Assembly (NCBI RefSeq): GCF_905220565.1
Contig: NC_059406.1
Location: 15,262,001-15,326,000 of the forward strand
Reading direction: 5' to 3'
DNA length: 64,000 nt
Source: Melitaea cinxia
Taxonomy: Eukaryota > Arthropoda > Insecta > Lepidoptera > Nymphalidae
Part shown: piece by piece, positions 10,852 to 21,010 of the stretch
How positions within the stretch are numbered: position 1 is the first letter of the stretch
How the letters are laid out: each line of letters starts with the position of its first letter
Program-made: the position numbers and the translations under genes
The notes under the pieces: generated by a model
What the model was told of the DNA's origin: nothing
What the model saw: the letters and a program-made list of their open reading frames with translations, nothing else
Databases searched by the model: none

Positions 10852-10911
10852 ATCTAGAGTGTATCAAAATCAAAAGTAACTATTCGAGTAGGCTTCAAGA
10901 GCACTTTGGCA

Positions 10912-11115
10912 ATGTGACGACGCGTTAAGGCAGCGGTCATGGCACTAGTTTATGTCTGTTGCACTGGTGGTCGCAAGTTCGATCCCCACATTTGGTATAT
11001 ATTTGTATTGGGCATACATGTGTTTGCCATGGACGTTTTGATTGTGTATTTTGTATGTTTCCGGACCTCTAACACAGGATTAAATCTTAGTGGAGGCCGT
11101 TGAGTGTTTTAGGTT
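10912..11115 (+). repeat. tRNA-headed SINE, third type
   Basis: GCGTTAAGGCAGCGGTCATG resembles a box A region, and GCAAGTTCGATCCCC is a box B. The body has TATTTGTATTGGGCATACAT and CGGACCTCTAACACAGGATT. It lacks the RTE-like tail found in S1 and S2. Confidence 0.65.
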
Positions 11116-11644
11116 TAGTGGTGCAAATTTAAATTCGACATTGACTAATAAGTATTTTATTTAATTCTGATTTTTATACATGTCTTGTCAACGTTTTTTA
11201 CGTCGAAGTCAAGTGACAATAGTGGCCAGCTCGGATCCTACAAGTATACCTGGAACCTACACTTGTGGGGCATATATTTATTAATTTATTATTTATGAAA
11301 TTTGATCTAATTACCTAAAATTGAAAGAAACAAAACTATATTTTATTAAAATAATTGGTAATATCTCGTATGAAATAGCCATTAAATACTAATAAAAATA
11401 ATTATAACGTAAAAAACTTTCTATTACGCACGCCTACTCGTATATAATCTATCTTTGAAACTAGTAAATACACACCCACTGTATCAATATCTTCTGAACT
11501 TATCATAACTTTGTAACAAGATCTACCCACATTCCGTGGAACATATCATATTACGGTAATAGATAACGAAATAATCATCTTCAAATTCTTAAATATACTC
11601 GTAAACTTCCTCAAATATATTTAATTATAAGCTTAGTACGAAAT

Positions 11645-11885
11645 GTCTGAAATAAAACTTCTGTACACACGCTTGACTTGGGGAGAAGAGGTGAATGCGT
11701 GACGGAGCGTTACGAAAAGTGTGATCGGGCGAGGCGAATGGAGCAAGAGAGAGGTGCGAGCACATTTTTTTTCTCTCTTTTTCTTATAGTCACTTACGTT
11801 TCGTATATCTAAGACACAGTGTACGAGTCTATTGCTAAGGAGGTTTTACTTCAGCCATGCGGTCTAAAGCTCACTCTTTATTTTA
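11645..11885. mobile_element. MITE-like element, copy B
   Basis: This is an inverted copy of the element at 8516-8731: CTTGACTTGGGGAGAAGAGG, GGAGCAAGAGAGAGGTGCGA, AAGACACAGTGTACGAGTCT and CATGCGGTCTAAAGCTCACT all have counterparts there. It is the most complete copy in the window. Confidence 0.7.
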
Positions 11886-12079
11886 TTTGTTGTTTGATTA
11901 AATGAAAATTACATAAAATTTAAAAAGTCAAATTTTAGGTTATTCTTTAAATAGGCTTCTTGCGATTCGATCATTTTGAGTGACATTATCTAGAAGATCG
12001 TTGCGACAATAAACAAGAACGACTCTCATGACTGTCATGAAAAATACTCCAAATATTAAATTTACTTATTTATATATTA

Positions 12080-12265
12080 GGTTTGCTCGGAAACGGAAAA
12101 AGCCGACTTCAATCAACTTAGGTGATCGGAAAAATTAAAATACGCATCATTAAGTATATCTCAAGAAGTACTTATCAAATCTCGTTCAATAAACCACCAA
12201 CAAGCACCATTTTTCCAATAACGAAAGAATCACAAAACACACAAAAAAATACAATCGAATCGAAA
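12080..12265 (-). repeat. Family Y fragment
   Basis: GCCGACTTCAATCAACTTAG at one end and ACAATCGAATCGAAAATCTC near the other match family Y (see 20505-20850 and 36355-36780). Confidence 0.6.
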
Positions 12266-12944
12266 ATCTCCTCCTTGTTTTAAATAAATTAAAAAAAAAA
12301 ATATAAAAGACTTTTTTACACAAAATTATCTGCAAATTTTAAGAATATATATATCTGAAAAATTTTAAGCCATTATTACGTATTACGTGTTATGGAAAAT
12401 TGTAAATCCGATTTAGAATCGTATCAAAGGCAAAATCCGATTTCGCAACCATTGTTTAACTAATGCCCTTAAGGAAGGCATTGATAGACGTTTCGAGTAA
12501 ATCAAAGGTTCTATTCATATTATATATGTCCTATATAGTCTATTTTATTTTCATTTGAATAGTGAACTATACGCAATGTCAGCTAAAGTAATTACTAATC
12601 GGTGAATCCATCTTTCAAAGTAAGTTAGACTAAATAAAAATAAATGAAATGATAATATTTATTTCGCTATTTTGGTACAACTTCAAAAAAAAAAACTAAC
12701 AAAAAAGCCAAGGCAGCTAAACCAACAGTCAATTACAAAATTTCTACATCAACATTAGGTATGTTACAAACTTAGATAGCTCAAATATTTAATGAACTGT
12801 AATCCCCGGTGTCACGTCACATCTCATTCCAATTATATTATCGGCTTTATTAATATATTACAATAAATGTTCCTAGTGTAGACCGAAAAGGAAAAAAGCA
12901 GAAGAGAAAACTTGCGGTACTTTCTTAAAATTTAACCATCATCA

Positions 12945-13262
12945 TCATTATATCTTAAAGATAGGATTAGAAATAAGACTATCCGCGAGAGAACGAAAGT
13001 AACCGATATAGCCCACAGAATTAGCAAGTTGAAGTGGCAGTGGGCTGGTCATTTTTGTCGCAGGACCGATGGCCGTTGGAGTAGACGGGTCCTAGAGTGG
13101 AGACCGCGTCTTGGCAAACGCAGTGTGGGACGTCCTCCGGCCCGTTGGACCGACGATCTACGTAAGATTGCCGGTGTAGGCTGGATGAGGATTGCGGAAG
13201 ACCGGGATGTCTGGCGCGAACTTGGGGAGGCCTATGTCCAGCAGTGGACTGCGATAGGCTGA
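12945..13262 (+). pseudogene. RTE-clade LINE, 5'-truncated 3' end
   Basis: An open frame encodes the extreme C-terminus of an RTE-type ORF: IRERTKVTDIAHRISKLKWQ, then WAGHFCRRTDGRWSRRVLEW, RSVGRPPARWTDDLRK and EAYVQQWTAIG before the stop. The last codons double as the conserved GGCCTATGTCCAGCAGTGGA tail found on S1 and S2 SINEs. Reverse transcriptase and endonuclease are absent because of 5' truncation, so the copy is inactive, but it identifies the source of the SINE tails. Confidence 0.85.
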
Positions 13263-13335
13263 ATTGACACATCATTATCATTTCAGCCTATTACTGTCCA
13301 CTGCTGGCCTAGGCCTCCACAAGTTCGCGTAATGA
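13222..13335. repeat. Inverted pair of RTE-like tails (palindrome)
   Basis: The plus-strand RTE tail ending near 13262 is followed after about 20 bp by a minus-strand copy (TTCAGCCTATTACTGTCCAC, then CTAGGCCTCCACAAGTTCGC). The arms are about 45-50 bp with a few mismatches and could form a strong hairpin. Confidence 0.75.
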
Positions 13336-13610
13336 GTTCGCGTAATCGCGAAATAAATATAATGAGTGTAAAGGATGATTAAATACTTCTTCACATGTTA
13401 TAAAACTACTAATAAATAATTCTTTATAATAAATAGAAACAATATCAAACATTTTGTGCTGTACATTTAAAATATATTAATACGGTAGTCCTTCGAAACT
13501 TTATGCAACGTCGTAGATAACATGCAGTCGGAGACATGCACAAAGAGAGAATGATTTGACTTATCCTTCAATTTCACGCCCTTCAATTTGATACCCATAT
13601 TGTAGTATTC

Positions 13611-13858
13611 GAGAAAAAAAATTTTTTTTCATTAAATACCATGGCTTCGCACAGCCGCCCTGTTTGATTTTTCTTAATGTCACCTATCTAAGAACACTTG
13701 GGCAGCTAAGACGAACCTAACGATACCTCAATTATGTAAATCCGTTCAGTAGTTCTGGAAATATATGGTAGTAAAGAATATTACATACAAACATACATAC
13801 ATACATACAAGATACGCGCGAAAAACATAACCCTTCCTTGGCAGTCGGGTAAAAAAGC
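13611..13858. repeat. Interspersed repeat ending beside exon 2
   Basis: It holds CATGGCTTCGCACAGCCGCC, CCGTTCAGTAGTTCTGGAAA, a short (CATA)n run and AACCCTTCCTTGGCAGTCGG. The last block looks like a repeat terminus and lies about 10 bp from the exon 2 donor. Confidence 0.55.
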
Positions 13859-13865
13859 CACTTAC

Positions 13866-13987
13866 CTATCAATGGATATGCATACGAGCACATTAGAAGA
13901 TAAGTAGAGACCGAAAGCTCTCATCACAAGCAGCACTTTGCAGAGCAGATTGCCGACCAACCAAGCGTTTGTGTATTTCCAACCGAT
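13866..13987 (-). CDS. GnRH-superfamily GPCR, coding exon 2 (TM3, DRF)
   Basis: Encodes residues 104-143 plus two bases of R144: IGWKYTNAWLVGNLLCKVLL and the rest of TM3, ending ISID-R. It contains the Trp of extracellular loop 1 (W112), the conserved TM3 Cys (C119) and the D-R of the DRF motif (a DRY variant used for G-protein coupling). RAFGLYLSSNVLVCISIDR resembles the TM3 of AKH and ACP receptors rather than of corazonin or CCAP receptors, judged from memory of the families. The acceptor is GCATTGTTACAG and the donor AG|GTAAGT. It enters in phase 0, matching the codon-complete end of exon 1, and leaves in phase 2, matching exon 3. Confidence 0.92.
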
Positions 13988-14119
13988 CTGTAACAATGCG
14001 GGCCGATTAGAACTTAACTTTAACATCTGGGTGTGTACAATCCGATTGACTTGAACTTAAATGTTTTTGGATATATACCGGATCGGATAAAATTTCCACT
14101 TTGGTCAATGAATGTGGTT

Positions 14120-14245
14120 GGTTATTTGAATTAGTACAAATATTTGTCTTTAGTTTGGGTACATGTTGATGTAGGTCTTCCCACAGTGTCTCAGAGAACA
14201 CGTCAAGCAGATGGTCCCAGTTGTTATCATAAGCGTGATGTGGAT
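14120..14245 (+). repeat. Decayed S1 SINE fragment
   Basis: TACAAATATTTGTCTTTAGT, GTCTTCCCACAGTGTCTCAG and GTTGTTATCATAAGCG follow the order of the S1 core with many changes. A further short piece (CGACCATGACAAATACCTGT) lies at 14770-14815. Confidence 0.5.
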
Positions 14246-14873
14246 TTAGCTCAAAATCTTCTTCTATAAGTGAAAGATGCCTTTACCCATTTGTGGGACA
14301 TATTAATCTTGGCGTTAAATTTTTATAAATGTCTGTGAACTTTTGATAAAGGATCGTAGATCAAACTAATTATTTCAAAACAGCTGAGCCATATCAATTA
14401 ACAATAACAATTACATAAAACAAGTTAAAAATGTGCCACATAAAGAAAATAAACTAGAAATGAAAATATAGCCGAAGATAAAATAATGATACAAGAATGG
14501 TAAATGTTTACATAATAATACAGTAATATCCAGAAAAAATTGCGTCTTCGATATTTAATTTTGTATTAAATCTTGAATAATGGATTTCACTGAGACGACC
14601 TTTAATAAATAAGGAATCAAAATGTTTTATATATATTTTGTAATTTCCTAATTACGAGTATAACAAATAAAAAGAAATTTTTTTCAATAAATGGCTTACA
14701 TTCAAGCCTCAACTCTCCCTACTAGGACTTACATTTGGGTTGTTTCTTCGGAAAGATAATACAGTGAGCACAAATACCCCGACCATGACAAATACCTGTA
14801 CGGATCCTATATAAAGATGTTTTCTCAATGCAGTCATTGCAGTGGAGTCCAGAATGCTAAATGTGGATGTACT

Positions 14874-14941
14874 CAAGCATCGTAGGAACCTTTTGGATTG
14901 TTTAGATCCAAAAGGTCCCTACGGATGCTTGATGTGTGATG
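14874..14941. other. 25-bp imperfect hairpin with 7-nt loop
   Basis: CAAGCATCGTAGGAACCTTT continues to GGAT, then a short loop around TTGTTTAG, then the complementary arm ATCCAAAAGGTCCCTACGGA TGCTTG. Two single-base bulges interrupt the stem. It is miRNA-precursor-like in length, but a loop this short and a stem this regular equally fit a degraded foldback element. GATGTGTGATGTGATGTGTG repeats follow directly. Confidence 0.55.
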
Positions 14942-15012
14942 TGATGTGTGATGTTTAAAAAAAAGTTATATGACGATGCAGCGGGGAGAGCTTTAGTCAC
15001 AAAGAAATAGGT

Positions 15013-15190
15013 ACTCGAGCGCGTCAAATATTAATAGTATATGCGTTGGCATGACCGTACATAGAGATAAAAAAAATTTCAAGCCGTCAGATTAAGTGAT
15101 TTCCTCCGCATCATTGTCGGGTTTTGGGTCAGCACGTCGAGCACATTTCATGAAGCCTCTGTACATCATAATAATCTGACGCGCTCGAGT
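15013..15190. mobile_element. MITE with 14-bp perfect TIRs
   Basis: ACTCGAGCGCGTCA (15013-15026) is exactly inverted at 15177-15190, enclosing about 150 bp of non-coding DNA. A third, degenerate terminus (GGCGCGCTCGAGT) lies at 15279-15291, suggesting an adjacent or nested second copy. A target-site duplication is not obvious, so the superfamily is unassigned. Confidence 0.65.
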
Positions 15191-15650
15191 TTTCACTGAT
15201 CAGTTGATCTAGACGTTCAACACTAAGTATGGTTAAAATATTTCACAAAGTGCAAAGGCTATCTGATTGTGCTATCCTGGCGCGCTCGAGTCCCAAAATC
15301 CCCGGTAGGGCTTCTCTATAATAGCTTCTTTTAGCATAATTTGTTCTCTAATATAACTATTTTACTATCGTCTGCTTAGTTCGACTTAAAAGAAGGTGCA
15401 AAGGCACTTTTATATTAAAATATCATAAGCAATAAGGACGTAAGACATAACTGCATCTGATATTAAATTTAATATACTTATTTTTATTTAATTTTCCGAG
15501 TAACACGCTGGCGTGGCGTTGTTGTGTTACAGACAGCATTGGGTCGCAACAATTGCATGTAGTTGAAACGTGTCTGGATGTTACATAGCATAGTATGATG
15601 CGATGAGATAGTTAAGTGTGATAATGTGTGTGCCCACGCACACGCATAGG

Positions 15651-15682
15651 CACACACACACACACACACACGCGCGCGCGCG
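15651..15682. repeat. (CA)n-(CG)n alternating purine-pyrimidine tract
   Basis: A CA run of about 20 bp passes directly into a CG run of about 12 bp, then TATATA. Uninterrupted alternating CA/CG is a classic Z-DNA-prone sequence. Confidence 0.9.
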
Positions 15683-16561
15683 TATATACACATTCACACG
15701 CGCAAAAAGTAATTTACCTGTGTTTTTTCAGTGTTTTAAACCAAGTTTTCTTCTTACACTGAATTATAAAACGAATCGGCCAAATTAATTGAAATTTTTC
15801 AAAAAAAGTTAAATAAATAAACCCTATACACACTATAACTCATTATAACTCAAAATAGTTAAACGTATATAACATACATTACGTGAAATATTTAATTTCT
15901 TTTTAGCTTTGGTAGCAGCCGACACATTTTTCTTTATATAAAACCTTCATTATTATATTACATTTTTTTAAATATAAGACATTGTAATGAAAAAAATACC
16001 ATTTTTTTACTGACTTAAAAAAAGGGTCATTTTCAATTCAACTGTAATTTTTATATGTATTACCTCATAATTTTTTTATTAAATTTACTTATTTCGATGA
16101 TTTTGTTTCTATCGTTGTCACATTTACATTTTTTTTAAAAGTAGAGATTTCAATGAGCCACCGACTTTTTTAAAAATGCTGATATTTTGACGTGAGAATT
16201 TTCGATTGAAAATTAGGGTGATTTTTCGATATTGAATTCAAAATAAGGTGAAAAAATAAATATTTTAAAACAAAAAAATTAGTGTATTTGGGACATAAAA
16301 AACTAAGTTTTCACCAAACTTCGTATAGAATAAAACATTTGTAAATACTGTAATTTTTTTCATCATTTTCAAAGGCTTTTAGCCTGGTGTAAAATATAAA
16401 TAATATGAATTAAAAATAGTATGGTGTTGTCTCCTGTCAAAGATTTTCATTGTAATATCAAACTTTGAATATTTACAGGTGTTGTAAAGGACTCACTATG
16501 GATAGCGCCGCGGCGGCTTAGAGCCGAATATAAAATCATCATATTAAAAAATTTTGACCAT

Positions 16562-16660
16562 ACATCGTTGCATAGTTTAATTGGCTAGAGCAGCGACACG
16601 GTGAGTCGGAGATGCAGGTTCGATCCCCGCTGGAACGGTCGATGTTTGATATGATATTAA
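16562..16660 (+). repeat. tRNA-derived SINE head
   Basis: Same family as 7748-7825: ATAGTTTAATTGGCTAGAGC, GTGAGTCGGAGATGCAGG and the box B GGTTCGATCCCCGC, followed by TTTGATATGATATTAAAAAT, which also flanks the fragments at 27330 and 34905. Confidence 0.65.
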
Positions 16661-16724
16661 AAATGTTTAAATGAAGTCCGATTTTTTTCGTTTGCGAGCA
16701 AGCACAACTATTTTATAGGAGCTG

Positions 16725-17015
16725 CGCCCGCGACTTCGTCAGTGTGGAATTAAAAAAAAATGTTCAGATCGAGTCATAAAACAAATAAGTTTCTGAAATA
16801 AAAGTAACCTAAGTTACTCCTTATTACATCAGCCAGTGAAGGTCCCGTCAAAATCGGTTTGGTAACGGTTAGAAACAAACAGACAGACAGACAGACAAAA
16901 ACTATAAAAAAATACAATGTTATTTTCGTATATGTATCGTGTATATATTGCATTTAGTAAAAAGCGGTTATATTGATACTACAAACAGACACTCCAATTT
17001 TATTTATTTGTATAC
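16725..17015 (+). repeat. Family X element
   Basis: GCCCGCGACTTCGTCAGTGT, AGTAACCTAAGTTACTCC, ACAGACAGACAGACAGACAA and ACACTCCAATTTTATTTATT occur in the same order as in the repeat split by LINE-2 (49391-49572 plus 54401-54570). An inverted copy lies at 44995-45298. It is a short non-coding interspersed element; class not determined. Confidence 0.75.
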
Positions 17016-17727
17016 ATGATGACATACTTGTTACGATTAGTTGCAAATAAGCTAATCGAATACTCGATTGAGCTCAAACTTTGTATAACATTGTAATTAG
17101 TACACGTCATCCTCAATTCCCAATCTCCTATCCTCAATATGTATTGGTACCAATATGACACTTGCATTTCCTTTGTAAATCAATATCAATTGCATATTCT
17201 ACTAATAAACTATGTCTGTACAAGCACATAGATTGTAATATGATTTAATTCAAGGGCTTTTACGTTTGTGTGAGCTGGTATATATTCATAGTAATATTAT
17301 AAAACAGAAAAGTTTGTTTGAACGCGCTGGTTTGAATTAAAAAATTCTTTTTGTATAGGATGGTCCATTTACCGAGGTAGGCTGTAGGGTATTTTTTCCC
17401 TAATTTAACGCGTGTCAAACCGCAGGGCACATCTTGTCCATATATAAAATGGCTCAATTTCAATGGCCAACCAACAGAAGATACAATATAAATGTTTTCA
17501 TACATAATAGTATGGTAATAAATGATCATTGTACTTCTTTTTATAGGCAGTCACTACATGCTTTTGTTCAGTGATACTGATTATCACATTATACACGTTA
17601 TAATATATAGAATAATATACGTAATTATATTATTAACTCAAATAATGATTTAAAGTAATATAAAAAAAAACAATTATAATCTCTACTAATTAAAATATTG
17701 ATGTAACAAGTAGTTTCGACTGTAAAG

Positions 17728-18665
17728 TTTTTTTTTTTTTTTTTTTTTTTGTATTGTACCTCCGACATGGGGTCGGAGTCTGTGCTTAAACTGCTCATCC
17801 ATACCAGTTCTCGCATGTATTCTTCTCGCACTTTCATTCTGCATACTAATTTCTTTCTTTCATACTTTCCACATTCACACACTGGGTGGGTTCCCATCTA
17901 ACCTACTATTATACTTCTATTGCTTATTTTATGAACACCTGGGAAAATCAGCGGGGGTTGGGTATGATGTTTTTATTTACAATCTTTCCTTTTTTATATA
18001 CACTATAATAATAACAATATTACATAACTTACATCTGTTCTACTTTCTATCTCTACTTCTATAATATAGGGTCACAACTACACTACACTAACAACTTCTT
18101 AGTTTACTATTAGGTACTTTATTTTCTAAACTACTTAACCTATGGAGGTAGCACTTACTTTAGCTGATTATCATTTTATAATTTTAACTTAATATTCATT
18201 TATTTATATTTCTAAGTAAATTAACTAATTTATACAAAGAAAATATACTAACTACTTAATTATGTTCCTACTTATGTAAATACGAATTGTTTATGTTATA
18301 CTAGAATATAACCATTATATTAAGACAACATAACATAATTACTAATTTTTATTTCTCATATTAACATTTATGACTATTTTTCTACAGTACTGTAGGAACA
18401 GTTCTCTATTACTATAATTTTTAATTAACTCGTATAGGAGTTTTTTCCTTAGCCCTACGCCTATTTGGCTCTCCAGACGCAACCTCTCATAGGCAAAAGT
18501 TGGGCACTCCAGGAGGACGTGGAAGACAGATTCGGGACACCCAGGGTCGCAGACGTACGACGGACTCTCCTTACACGTCTGGTTGTTAGTCCTTGCCACT
18601 TGTCCTCCCCACCGTGCCTCGGAGAGCACTTTGAGCAGTCGGTCTCGGTTGTTAGGAGGCATTCA
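17728..18665 (-). pseudogene. 5'-truncated LINE 3' end with poly(A), SINE-like head
   Basis: On the minus strand an open frame (18662-18342, 106 codons) ends in SESQ-like LINE C-terminal sequence: CDPGCPESVFHVLLECP, a Cys/His cluster like those at the C-terminus of several LINE clades, then YERLRLESQIGVGLRKK. About 590 bp of 3' UTR and a run of 23 A (T at 17728-17750) follow. The first 70 bp of the frame (18590-18660) are close to the S1 SINE core (ACCGAGACCGACTGCTCAAA; CTCTCCGAGGCACGGTGGGG), so the fragment looks chimeric. It is too short to be active. Confidence 0.65.
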
Positions 18666-19054
18666 TTACTTACGCACGGATGATCTTGCCAATTTTTGAC
18701 ACCCCCCCCCCCCCATATATTTAAGTAGTCAAAGAGTAGTCGATTTTATTATAAATTTGATACATTTTACACCATTTATTAAAATAAATATAATTATTTA
18801 TTTGTGCCATTTTTCTATTAAAAAAAAATCAATAATTCTTACCTATATTCTGAGAACTGCAGTTATCAATTGCTGTGTAAAGGTCGCTCGAGAAATGCTA
18901 ATATGATATCCGCCTGTCTTCAGTCCCTTGATTGCAATTTCTCAGTCAAATTGGATCGTTAAGTTTTTTTTTCGCATTTTTATAGTTAATAATAGAAAGT
19001 TCTAAGTAAAATCTCACTGATAAAATTGGTTACTCTTTTTTTATACGACTATTA

Positions 19055-19290
19055 GGGTGTGTGGTTGCGACAGTCTGCTTGTGATTACTGTAGTAAAGAA
19101 TATAGCTACCCGCTCTCTTACCGTGGTGTCGTAAGAGGTAACTAAGGGATAATACAGTTCCACTACCACCTTGGAACTTAAAAAGCCGGCCGATGGCGGG
19201 ATAACCATCCAACCACTGGCTTTGTTATACACAGGCCGAAGACGGGCAACAGCGTCTTCGGTGCGACAAAGTCAGCCCTACGGTCACCAA
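19055..19290 (+). repeat. S2 retroposon, 5' part
   Basis: It reads in the sense orientation: GTAGTAAAGAATATAGCTAC, CCGTGGTGTCGTAAGAGGTA, CCTTGGAACTTAAAAAGCCG and ACAGGCCGAAGACGGGCAAC. The RTE-like tail is missing. A family Z piece (19285-19385: AGAAGCATCGCAAGCGGG, TTACTCACCACAGGAACA) follows directly. Confidence 0.75.
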
Positions 19291-19491
19291 CTATAGACGC
19301 CTGCAACAACAGAAGCATCGCAAGCGGGTTTCCAACCTTGACCTTTCCTGGGATCTCACACCACCTTACTCACCACAGGAACACAACTATTTATATTTTT
19401 ACTCTTATATAACTACCCTACTTAAGTTTTACTAAAAAATCATAGATAAACTCGCATCAATCAAATGCGTACTCACACACTCATGCGCGCA

Positions 19492-19493
<2 letters not shown>

Positions 19494-19526
<33 letters not shown>
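19494..19526. repeat. (CA)n microsatellite
   Basis: CA dinucleotide run of about 30 bp. Confidence 0.9.
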
Positions 19527-19528
<2 letters not shown>

Positions 19529-20504
19529 CACTGACACTTAGATTTAATTTTAATCTCTAAAATGTTAAGTATAACTATAGTATAACTCCTAGTCATCCGT
19601 AAGGGAGTAGAATAGCGAGTCATTCCCAATACAAATGTCTGTAACTACTTACTGGGAAGACTCGGTTATAAATTGTAACAAACATAACAGAAATAAATGA
19701 TTTTTTATTTATTTTATTTATTTTTATTATTATTTGTCTATTTTTATTTCATGTACAGTAAATAATTATCTAGATTTATATCGCTTAGTGACACGGATGT
19801 GTTTTTTTACGATTCATAAAGAAGTGTCCTAATTAACCTTCCTTTTTCTGTTCGATCGATCCGGCATCGGCAAGAGCAAGTAATCCTCAAACGTCTCTAC
19901 CGAACTTAGGTTTATAAGCTTTTTGCTTTTTGAATATGTTAAGATTTTAATAAATAAATAATAATAAATAAACTCTCCACAATCAACGGCTCCCACTAGG
20001 ATTCCTGGTTTTCGATTAAAACAAGAATCATCAAAATTATTTATAAACAATAAACAGCCACTGCCCTCTAGTGGATTATATATCTCACTACGTCATACGA
20101 TAGTTCGAACCGAAGTAGTTTCTAATAACGTCATCTCTGCCACCAATAGTATCTATAGGCAGAATTCATTTATGATCAAAGCTTGTCGTTTGTTCAATGC
20201 GGTGTGCCGGAGGGTCGACATTGATATCTTCACCACGAGTATGACAGGACCAATAAGAGCGATGTGTATCGATTTTTTCGCATATCAAAGGTAGTCTATT
20301 TATTTCAAATTTTGTGTGTTCTTGGCCGTTGTATAGAGTTTTTTGCGTAATTATTGTTTCCGATCTTATACGAAATTAATTTTATTCCATATATACATTA
20401 TTACTATTTATGAAAACTTGTAATTGGCCGTAAATTATTTTTTTTTATTTTTGTATTTCTAATTTAGCTGTAAGTTTTCGAAATTTGAAAATAAAATAAA
20501 ATAA

Positions 20505-20850
20505 TAATGAAACCGGTATATCCACCGAAAAGTTATGCGGTATATATAATACAAGGTAGGTCGACGAAAAAATAGTCAATACACATTATTAGATATAACT
20601 TGAAAAACACTTGTTGATCTCAATTAAAATTAAATGAGATCACACGAAACGTATTACGCACAATAAGCGCGATTTAAAAAAGAATCATCGAAATCGGTCC
20701 ACCCGGTAAAAAGTTCTGCGACACGTGATAAACACTCCCGTCCCCCTACCCCTTACCACCAAATAGACCGATAAGCCAGCGTTCTTTTAACATGACGCGA
20801 ACTATAACATACCTTAAAAAAAAAACGAATTTTTCGGAAGTCGGATAAAA
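20505..20850 (-). repeat. Family Y copy
   Basis: It contains GTCGACGAAAAAATAGTCAA, TCATCGAAATCGGTCCACCC and GTAAAAAGTTCTGCGACACG, ending at TTCGGAAGTCGGATAAAAAT. This is the inverse orientation of the copies at 28000 and 35660. Confidence 0.65.
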
Positions 20851-20872
20851 ATAATCAATATAAAAAAAGAAG

Positions 20873-21010
20873 AAATTAGCAACGTGAAGTTAGCTAGCCA
20901 AATTTTTACGATGCGCGCGCTCAGCGTCACCAAGAACCGACACTCTGAAGTTAGCTAGTCCATGTAGAAGAAGTTAGCAACGTGAAGTTAGCTAGCCAAT
21001 GAAGTATAAC
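20873..21010 (+). repeat. Short tandem/dispersed 'GAAGTTAGC' repeats
   Basis: GAAGTTAGCTAGCCAA and GAAGTTAGCAACGTGAAGTT occur twice within 130 bp, separated by a C+G-rich spacer, and end in ATGAAGTATAACTTTTTATG. An inverted relative, starting AGAAGTTATACTTCATTGGC, lies at 54895-55060. Confidence 0.6.

Larger units (their letters stand above)
8852..13865 (-). other. Intron 2 of the GPCR gene (5.0 kb)
   Basis: Borders are GATAG|GTAAGT (exon 2 side) and TTGTTACAG (exon 3 side). It contains a (TA)n array, an 8-bp-TSD MITE, a tRNA-headed SINE, MITE copy B, a family Y fragment, an RTE 3' end and a repeat ending next to exon 2. The stretches 8852-9410, 9480-10120, 11120-11640, 12270-12940 and 13340-13610 hold A+T-rich DNA in which nothing was recognised. 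Confidence 0.8.
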
